Assembly: GCA_963205465.1 (NCBI GenBank)
Contig: CAUJKG010000089.1
Location: 1 to 12,359, forward strand
From: Pseudomonadota bacterium
Lineage (GTDB): Bacteria; Pseudomonadota; Alphaproteobacteria; Rhizobiales; Xanthobacteraceae
Direction of reading: 5' to 3'
Length of the DNA stretch: 12,359 bases
Part shown: in pieces, positions 7,118 through 12,359 of the stretch
Layout: every line of letters begins with the position of its first letter
Numbering within the stretch: position 1 is the stretch's first letter
The notes under the pieces: model-generated
Seen by the model: only the letters and a program-made list of their open reading frames with translations
Told to the model about the DNA's origin: nothing
Databases searched by the model: none
Program-made: the position numbers and the translations under genes

Positions 7118-9363
7118 AATTTCTTCCGGATCATCGAGCTGATCAGGTCGGAATAATCGTCGGTCCAGGGCGTAACACCGTTGGCAGCGACCGGCTCCCA
7201 ACCCTTGCGCTTGGTAAGATGTGCGAGATCGGCCCATGTGCGCGCCAGTACCGCGACGTGCGCGCTCGACTTGTAGTCGGCGGCAAAATTCGTCGCGCTG
7301 CTGTCGTATTTCTGGATCGCGACCATGCCTTCCGCCGCACCGACTGCCGCCACGATACCGGACAATTCCAGATGCCGGTTCGAGATATGAAATACAATGA
7401 TGCCCTTCGGTTTCAACCGCGCGAGATAGCCGGCAACCGCCTCGCGGGTGAGCAGATGAGCCGGGATCGCATCGGAGGAGAAGGCATCGAGAAGAATGAC
7501 GTCGTACTTTTCTTCCGACGCGGAGAGCGTCAACCGCGCGTCGCCAAGAACGATCCGCATGTCCGGAGCACAGGACGAGAGGAAGCGGAAGCGTTCGGGA
7601 TCGCGTGCAAGCCTGACGACCTCCGGGTCGATTTCGAAGAAGGTCCAGTTTTCACCCTGCTCGCGATAACACGCGACGCTGCCTGCCCCGAGACCGACGG
7701 CTGCCACGCTGAGCGGTTTGTTCAGGGTTTCGCGCGTCACGAGTATGCTCTCAGAGATAGGCCCGCCACGATAATAATAGACCAGCGGCTCGGCCCGGCC
7801 CGTGACCGGCGTGCCGTCGGCATTGCGAATGCGCTCGACGCCATGAATGGTGGTGCCGTGAAACAGCAGCCGATACTGCCCATCTGATGAATTCACCACA
7901 CGATGAACGCCGAAGAAGCTGCGGGAGGTGTCGAAGCTTTTCTGCCCCGGCTGCCAGTTCGCGCTGAATACGAATGCGAGCACCACAAACCCAAACATCG
8001 ATGCCGGGTTGCGCCGCTGCAGGATCAAGAAGGCCGCGATCAACATCAGGCCAGCCTGAAATACGATCTTCCAGGCATATGAGATCTGAAAATCGGTCGC
8101 GATATGGAGGAGGTAAACCAAGGCGGCAAATGCAAGCGGCACAGCCATCGCGCGCAAAGTCTGCTTCACACCGCCCGCAAGAGCGCCGGGCAGTACGAGG
8201 ACTGCAAGCGCAACGAGGATCGGATATTCGAGCGTGATCGAAAACACGTTGGGCGCAATCAGGCCCGTGAATACGCCGCCGACCACACCACCGATGGAGG
8301 TCGCGAGATAGAAATCGGTAAGCTGTTCGGGTGCCGGACGCTTTCGATACAACTCGCCGTGGCAGAGCAGCGTGAGTACGAAAAACCCGATCAGATGCAG
8401 GGATATCGTCATGAGCCAATAGGCTCGCTCGCCGCCCATCATGCTGATGGCAAGCGGCGCAACAACGAACGGCACCAGCATCACCACCGTGCTGTGGGAG
8501 AGCCATGGCCGTTCGTTGAATACGGCGACGAACGTCAGGAGATAAAGCGCGAGTGGCAAGATCCAGAGAAAGGGCGCTGCCGCCACGTCCGTACTGATGT
8601 GCGCGGTGACGGCCACCACCAGACCCGAAGGAATGGCGGCAAGCGCAATCCATGACAAACGCGAAGACCACTTCGGCTTTGCGGCAACCACGGCTGCTTC
8701 GCGCGTTGCCATAGCACCGGAAGCAACGACCAGCGCCGACATGGCAATCAGTACGGCAAGGAGCGCGAAGCCTGCCGACCATGCCGCGGTCTGCTCGCGG
8801 AGGCGCAAGAACGGCTCAATCAGCGTCGGATAGGCCAGAAGCGCCGTGAACGATCCGAGGTTCGACGCCGCGTAGAGCACATAAGGATTGCCCGCGCGCG
8901 GGTGTCCGCTTTCCGCAAACCAGCGCTGCAGAAGCGGCGCGCTCGCCGAAAGCACGGAGAACGGCAACCCGATCGACGCTGCAAACAGCGCGAGCAGCCA
9001 GATTTCGATATGGGTTGAAGGCGGCGTGCCGAAACCGTTCGCGATGCCGAGCGGCAGCGTCAGCGCGGCAATGCCAAGCAAAGCGAGATGGATAAATGCT
9101 CCATGGCGCAGCGAAAAAGATTTCGTGAGCCAATGGGCATAGGCGTAGCCCAAGAGCAGCGACGCCTGAAAGAACACCAGCGCGACCGACCAGATCGCCG
9201 GCGCGCCACCAAGCTTCGGCAGCACCATCTTCGTGAACATCGGCTGCACCGCAAACAAGAGCAGCGCGGATAGAAACAACGTCGCCGCGAAAACGGTCGG
9301 CGCTGTGCGAAAGAGATGCGACGAGAGGAACGAACGCCGGCCGGCGAAATCGACTGAGGACAT
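7114..9363 (-). CDS. Fused MFS transporter-like / spermidine synthase-like membrane protein
   Basis: The 749-residue product has two parts. Residues about 20-470 are strongly hydrophobic with roughly 14-15 probable membrane segments and fit the family of fused MFS/spermidine synthase proteins. The C-terminal 250 or so residues look like a cytoplasmic Rossmann methyltransferase fold of the spermidine-synthase type. Its marks are LFHGTTIHG (500-508), the S-adenosyl-binding VGLGAGS (556-562), acidic FEIDP (576-580), GDARL (607-611) and LLDAFSSDAIPAHLL (624-638). The substrate is unknown. I do not recognise the residues that make true spermidine synthases specific for putrescine, so polyamine synthesis should not be assumed. 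It follows ratA on the same strand after 71 bp and runs tail to tail into cinA. The ATG at 9363 has only a weak GTGAG upstream. Codon use resembles that of its neighbours. Confidence 0.88.
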   Translation of the reverse strand: MSSVDFAGRRSFLSSHLFRTAPTVFAATLFLSALLLFAVQPMFTKMVLPKLGGAPAIWSVALVFFQASLLLGYAYAHWLTKSFSLRHGAFIHLALLGIAALTLPLGIANGFGTPPSTHIEIWLLALFAASIGLPFSVLSASAPLLQRWFAESGHPRAGNPYVLYAASNLGSFTALLAYPTLIEPFLRLREQTAAWSAGFALLAVLIAMSALVVASGAMATREAAVVAAKPKWSSRLSWIALAAIPSGLVVAVTAHISTDVAAAPFLWILPLALYLLTFVAVFNERPWLSHSTVVMLVPFVVAPLAISMMGGERAYWLMTISLHLIGFFVLTLLCHGELYRKRPAPEQLTDFYLATSIGGVVGGVFTGLIAPNVFSITLEYPILVALAVLVLPGALAGGVKQTLRAMAVPLAFAALVYLLHIATDFQISYAWKIVFQAGLMLIAAFLILQRRNPASMFGFVVLAFVFSANWQPGQKSFDTSRSFFGVHRVVNSSDGQYRLLFHGTTIHGVERIRNADGTPVTGRAEPLVYYYRGGPISESILVTRETLNKPLSVAAVGLGAGSVACYREQGENWTFFEIDPEVVRLARDPERFRFLSSCAPDMRIVLGDARLTLSASEEKYDVILLDAFSSDAIPAHLLTREAVAGYLARLKPKGIIVFHISNRHLELSGIVAAVGAAEGMVAIQKYDSSATNFAADYKSSAHVAVLARTWADLAHLTKRKGWEPVAANGVTPWTDDYSDLISSMIRKKF

Positions 9364-9417
9364 ACGGGCTCACAGGATCACGAAAAATGGCCCGAAAATC
9401 CTAGCCGCAATCCGTTA

Positions 9418-9436
9418 AATAGCCTTTACGGGCTTT
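9418..9436 (-). terminator. Weak hairpin at the end of ratA
   Basis: On the minus strand AAAGCC pairs with GGCT(A)TT around a 6 nt loop, one base bulged, overlapping the ratA stop codon and followed by TTAA. The stem is short and the T-run is poor, so it may reduce rather than end transcription. The remaining part of the 71 bp gap (9364-9417) shows a possible -10 (TAGGAT) without a matching -35. Whether the large downstream gene has its own promoter cannot be decided by eye. Confidence 0.2.
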
Positions 9437-9896
9437 AGACCGCACTTTCGCGGTAGATTTTGTCCGCCCGCCGTTCGAATGCTTCGGCAAAACGCCGGAA
9501 CGCGGAATCGAACAATGCCCCCATCACCATACCAAGCATCTTTGAGCGAAACTCATAGGCGATAAAGAAGTCGACCTCCGACAGATGCTCGCTCTCGGGG
9601 CGGAAACGCCAACGATTTTCCAGATGCGAGAACGGACCGTCGAGATACTCGACCAGGATCGAGAGCTTCGGCCGGTCCAAAGTCACCCGGCTGGAGAAGG
9701 TTTCGCGGATGACTTTATAGGCCACCGTCATGTCCGCGATAATGATCTCGACCCCTTCCGGCTCCCCGCTCCGCTTGCGGACCCTGAGGCTTTCGCACAT
9801 CGGCACGAATTCGGGATAGCGCTCCACATCCGCCACGAGATCGAACATTCTGGCCGCGGAGTGCTTGACGCGGCGCGCGGTACGATAGGAGTGCAT
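9435..9896 (-). CDS. ratA: RatA/Coq10-type START-domain protein
   Basis: This is a small SRPBCC (START-like) protein of the family that holds eukaryotic Coq10, which binds ubiquinone for the respiratory chain, and E. coli RatA, described as a ribosome-association toxin. In alphaproteobacteria the respiratory role is the likelier one. The 153 residues span the whole domain. Typical parts are the N-terminal strand and helix with VADVERYPEFVPMCES (21-36), ADMTVAYKVIRETFSSRV (54-71), and the closing helix after FRSKMLGMVMGALFD (116-130). It starts 5 bp after the lipA stop with AGGAAG just before the ATG, so it is almost certainly co-transcribed and probably coupled. No partner antitoxin gene is present, which fits a housekeeping role rather than a toxin pair. 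Confidence 0.9.
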   Translation of the reverse strand: MHSYRTARRVKHSAARMFDLVADVERYPEFVPMCESLRVRKRSGEPEGVEIIIADMTVAYKVIRETFSSRVTLDRPKLSILVEYLDGPFSHLENRWRFRPESEHLSEVDFFIAYEFRSKMLGMVMGALFDSAFRRFAEAFERRADKIYRESAV

Positions 9897-9901
9897 CTTC
9901 C

Positions 9902-10864
9902 TTAGGCGCGCCGGTTGGCGCTCTCGCGTGCGGCGCGCAGTTTCTCGAAGTCTTCGCCTGCATGATGCGACGAGCGCGTCAAAGGCGAGGAAGAAACCAT
10001 CAGGAATCCCTTGGCGCGTGCGATCGCGGCGTAATTCGAAAATTCATCCGGCGTCACATAGCGCGCAACCGCATGGTGCTTCCGGCTCGGCTGCAGGTAC
10101 TGACCGATGGTAATGAAATCGACGTCCGCCGAGCGCAGATCGTCCATCACCTGCAAGACTTCGTTCCGCTCCTCGCCCAATCCCGCCATGATGCCGGACT
10201 TCGTGAAGATGCGCGGATTCAACTCCTTCGCCCGCTGCAGCAGGCGGAGCGAGTGGAAATAGCGCGCGCCGTGGCGAACTGGCAGGTAGAGCGACGGCAC
10301 GGTTTCAAGATTGTGGTTGAAGACGTCCGGTGCGGCGTCGACCACGATTTCCAGCGCCCCGTCCTTGCGGAGAAAGTCCGGTGTCAGCACCTCGATCGTG
10401 GTCTGCGGATTGCGCGCGCGGATCGCGCGGATCGTCAGCGCGAAGTGTTCCGCACCGCCGTCAGCCAGATCGTCGCGATCGACCGAGGTGACGACTACGT
10501 GCTTGAGCGCAAGACGCGCGGTCGCTTCGGCCACCTTCTCCGGCTCATCCCGGTCGAGCGCGCCCGGCAACCCGGTCTTTACGTTGCAGAACGAGCATGC
10601 CCGCGTGCAGGTATCACCCATAATGAGGAAGGTGGCGTGCTTCTGTGCCCAGCATTCCCCGATATTCGGGCAAGACGCTTCCTCGCAGACCGTGTGGAGG
10701 CCGTTTCCCCGCACCAGGCGAGCCGTTTCACCGAAAGCACCCGGCCCGGGCGCACGCACGCGAATCCAGTCCGGCTTCGGCAAAAAGGCGGTATCCGCCC
10801 GGTGCGCCTTCTCAGGATGGCGCGGCCGGGCGTTCTTGTTCAGCGTGTCGATAACAACGGCCAT
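9902..10864 (-). CDS. lipA: LipA, lipoyl synthase
   Basis: LipA is a radical-SAM enzyme that inserts two sulfur atoms into octanoyl groups on the E2 subunits of 2-oxo acid dehydrogenases and on the glycine cleavage H protein. The 320-residue product has both iron-sulfur cluster motifs. C60, C65 and C71 (CEEASCPNIGEC) hold the auxiliary cluster that is consumed as sulfur donor. C86, C90 and C93 (CTRACSFC) hold the radical-SAM cluster. The C-terminal RSSHHAGE (297-304) supplies the conserved serine that ligates the auxiliary cluster. GDTCTRAC, VVVTSVDRDDL and NHNLETV are further family marks. It starts 17 bp after the small membrane-protein gene and ends 5 bp before ratA. lpdA, whose product re-oxidises the lipoyl arm, lies just upstream, a functional grouping usual in this order. 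Confidence 0.98.
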   Translation of the reverse strand: MAVVIDTLNKNARPRHPEKAHRADTAFLPKPDWIRVRAPGPGAFGETARLVRGNGLHTVCEEASCPNIGECWAQKHATFLIMGDTCTRACSFCNVKTGLPGALDRDEPEKVAEATARLALKHVVVTSVDRDDLADGGAEHFALTIRAIRARNPQTTIEVLTPDFLRKDGALEIVVDAAPDVFNHNLETVPSLYLPVRHGARYFHSLRLLQRAKELNPRIFTKSGIMAGLGEERNEVLQVMDDLRSADVDFITIGQYLQPSRKHHAVARYVTPDEFSNYAAIARAKGFLMVSSSPLTRSSHHAGEDFEKLRAARESANRRA

Positions 10865-10881
10865 ATCGTCCGCGCCTTACC

Positions 10882-11169
10882 TCACATGCCGGCGCGGCGG
10901 GATTGAATCATCCGCCACACGTAAAGAATGATGATGGCGCCAATGCTGGCAGCGATCAGTCCACGCCAGAAGCCGAAAACAGGCACCTGTAGAACATCGG
11001 CCAGCTTGTTGCCCACGAAAGCGCCAGCCACGCCGACAAGCAGGTTGGTGAGCAGGCCGTGATTGCTCGAGGTCACCTTTTCTGCAATCCAGCCGGCGAT
11101 GATGCCGATAAAAAGCGTGAGGAAAAAACCGGCAGTCGGATTGCCAAGCAGCGTTTGCGCGTCGTTCAT
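10882..11169 (-). CDS. GlsB/YeaQ/YmgE-family small membrane protein
   Basis: This 95-residue integral membrane protein belongs to the family annotated as transglycosylase-associated or GlsB/YeaQ/YmgE stress-response protein. Its biochemical role is not established. Three hydrophobic helices are visible at about 13-31, 39-58 and 67-86. The family features are a glycine-rich first helix (GIIAGWIAEKV) and a second helix with GVAGAFVGNKL. The C-terminus is short and basic (QSRRAG). GAAGGGG-like purines (GAAGGGG at 11177-11183 on the minus strand) lie about 7 nt before the ATG, a good ribosome binding site. It is 30 bp downstream of lpdA and 17 bp upstream of lipA, so it probably shares their transcript. 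Many relatives respond to osmotic or envelope stress, but nothing here shows that. Confidence 0.85.
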   Translation of the reverse strand: MNDAQTLLGNPTAGFFLTLFIGIIAGWIAEKVTSSNHGLLTNLLVGVAGAFVGNKLADVLQVPVFGFWRGLIAASIGAIIILYVWRMIQSRRAGM

Positions 11170-11198
11170 CGAGATACCCCTTCAGGTGTTAGGTTTGC

Positions 11199-11204
11199 AT
11201 TATA
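11199..11204 (-). promoter_or_regulatory. Perfect -10 hexamer overlapping the lpdA stop codon
   Basis: TATAAT on the minus strand lies across the lpdA stop and would start transcription near 11192, leaving a leader of about 22 nt before the small membrane-protein gene. No recognisable -35 lies 16-18 nt upstream and there is no extended -10 TG. It could be a secondary promoter separating the lipA-ratA group from lpdA, or a chance AT-rich stretch. Confidence 0.25.
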
Positions 11205-12359
11205 TATGAATTGCGCGGCCATATGCATCCATCACGCTTTCATGCATCATTTCCGAAAGCGTGGGATGCGGGAAAACCGCATGGATTAGCTCTTCTTCGG
11301 TGGTCTCGCAGTTCATGGCGATGACGAAACCCTGGATCAATTCGGTCACCTCCGCGCCGACCATATGGGCGCCGAGAAGTTCCCCGGTCTTCTTGTCGAA
11401 GATCGTTTTGACCAGTCCCTCGCTCTCGCCCAGCGCGATGGCCTTACCGTTGCCGGCAAAAGGAAACCGCCCGACCCGGATTTCCCGGCCCTGCTCTTTC
11501 GCACGCTTCTCGGTCAGTCCGACCGAAGCGATCTGCGGGTGGCAATAGGTACAGCCGGGGATCCGGTTCTTGTCCATCTTGTGCGGATTCAGTCCCTTGA
11601 TCGCTTCGACGCAGATCACCCCCTCGTGCTCCGCTTTGTGCGCAAGCATTGGCGCGCCGGCAACATCGCCGATGGCGTAGATGCCGGGGACGCTGGTTTT
11701 GCCGTAGCCGTCCGTGACGATCACGCCGCGCTCGATTTTCACGCCGAGCTTTTCCAGTCAGAGGTTTTCAATATTGCCGACGACACCGACGGCGGAAATC
11801 GCGCGTTCAAACTCGATGGTCTGGGTCTTGCCTTTGCCGTCGTCGATGGTCGCAACAACCGAGTCGGATTTCTTCTCGAGCTTTGTCACCTTCGCGCCGG
11901 ACAAAATCTTCATGCCCATCTTCTCGAAACGTTTGCGCGCGAAAGCGGCGATCTCTTCGTCTTCTACCGGCAAAATCTGCGGTAAGACTTCGACGACGGT
12001 GACATCCGAACCCATGGTGCGGAAGAACGAGGCGAACTCAATCCCGATCGCTCCCGAACCGATGACGAGCAGCGACTTCGGTATTTTCGGAGCAACCATG
12101 GCTTCGAAATAGGTCCAGACCAGCTTGCCGTCCTGCTCGAGCCCCGGCAGCACGCGCGGCCGCGCGCCGGTGGCGACAATGATATGCTTTGCGGTGTAGT
12201 CGCCTGGGGCAAGTGCATCTTTTGGCGGCTCGCTCTTCAGCCGCGCATCGGACGCCTTCACGCTGACCGTGCCCGGCGCGGTAATCGTCGCTTCACCCCA
12301 GATCACCGAGATCTTGTTCTTTTTCATCAGGAAGCCGACGCCGCCATTCAACTGCTTGG
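11200..12359 (-). pseudogene. lpdA: LpdA, dihydrolipoyl dehydrogenase, interrupted by an in-frame TGA and cut by the window edge
   Basis: Dihydrolipoyl dehydrogenase (E3) is the FAD/NAD enzyme that re-oxidises the lipoyl arms of pyruvate and 2-oxoglutarate dehydrogenase. The fragment starts inside the FAD domain (KQLNGGVGFLMKKNKI), so the redox cysteine pair lies outside. The NAD-binding motif is VIGSGAIGIEFASFF. After EFERAISAVGVVGNIENL there is a TGA (11758-11760), and then the same frame continues with LEKLGVKIERGVIVTD, where relatives have a glycine. GGA to TGA is a single base change. Beyond it the FAD motif YAIGDV, the dimer-interface domain and the catalytic HPTLSE near the C-terminus are intact to the normal end AIHI. 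Nothing else is damaged. It may be a fresh nonsense mutation or a sequence error. If real, the product would lack the interface domain and catalytic histidine and be inactive. Confidence 0.85.

Noticed and set aside
9364..9434. ACGGGCT direct repeats exactly flanking the ratA/MFS-fusion gap, as a possible insertion scar
   Set aside because: The 7 bp copies (9364-9370 and 9428-9434) bound only the intergenic gap, not the fusion gene. A target-site duplication would have to flank the inserted segment, so this is probably chance.
9435..9896. ratA as part of a toxin-antitoxin pair
   Set aside because: No antitoxin-like gene is adjacent. The gene sits 5 bp behind lipA in a conserved metabolic cluster, which favours a Coq10-like respiratory role.
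11730..11760. TGA in lpdA as a selenocysteine codon
   Set aside because: A 5 bp inverted repeat (GCTCG/CGAGC, 11730-11749) does follow the TGA at a distance roughly like a bacterial SECIS. However, the stem is short, the loop lacks the expected GGU-type apex, and relatives have glycine rather than cysteine at this position.

Overview
The window is a compact, GC-rich stretch of chromosome from an alphaproteobacterium. It is most likely a member of Hyphomicrobiales related to Bradyrhizobium, Rhodopseudomonas or Xanthobacteraceae. The evidence is the fused IspDF enzyme, the dusB-ntrB-ntrC-ntrY nitrogen-regulation cluster, and the nearby lpdA-lipA-ratA cluster, an arrangement I recall as characteristic of that order. 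I see no rRNA, tRNA, CRISPR array, insertion sequence, integrase or phage gene, so this reads as core genome.

Left part (1-5290, all minus strand). Transcription runs right to left: dusB (tRNA-dihydrouridine synthase), then ntrB, ntrC and ntrY. dusB and ntrB overlap by ATGA. ntrB and ntrC are 11 bp apart. ntrY (cut by the left edge just before its catalytic histidine) follows after a 119 bp gap that holds a strong imperfect hairpin directly in front of the ntrY start codon. NtrB/NtrC and NtrY (with NtrX, outside the window) are the two nitrogen-responsive two-component systems.

Middle part (5291-7117). A 148 bp divergent intergenic region separates dusB from the plus-strand pair ispDF-cinA, whose genes also overlap by ATGA. 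IspDF carries out two steps of the MEP isoprenoid pathway. The cinA product is a stand-alone nicotinamide-nucleotide amidase domain.

Right part (7114-12359, all minus strand). Transcription runs lpdA, a small GlsB/YeaQ-type membrane protein, lipA, ratA, and then a large fused MFS/spermidine-synthase-like protein whose stop codon overlaps that of cinA tail to tail by 4 bp. Lipoyl synthase makes the cofactor of the 2-oxo acid dehydrogenases, and dihydrolipoyl dehydrogenase (lpdA) reoxidises it. RatA/Coq10-type proteins bind quinone or serve respiration, so this cluster is a lipoate and respiration neighbourhood.

Main surprises. (1) lpdA carries one in-frame TGA where a glycine codon is expected, with perfect reading frame and family conservation on both sides. 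It is either a real nonsense mutation or a sequence error. (2) A hairpin with two stems totalling 12 bp sits 7 nt before the ntrY start. (3) A polytopic MFS/spermidine-synthase-like gene sits between otherwise conserved housekeeping genes. I found no convincing novel multi-gene system. The rest of the window is ordinary core metabolism and regulation.
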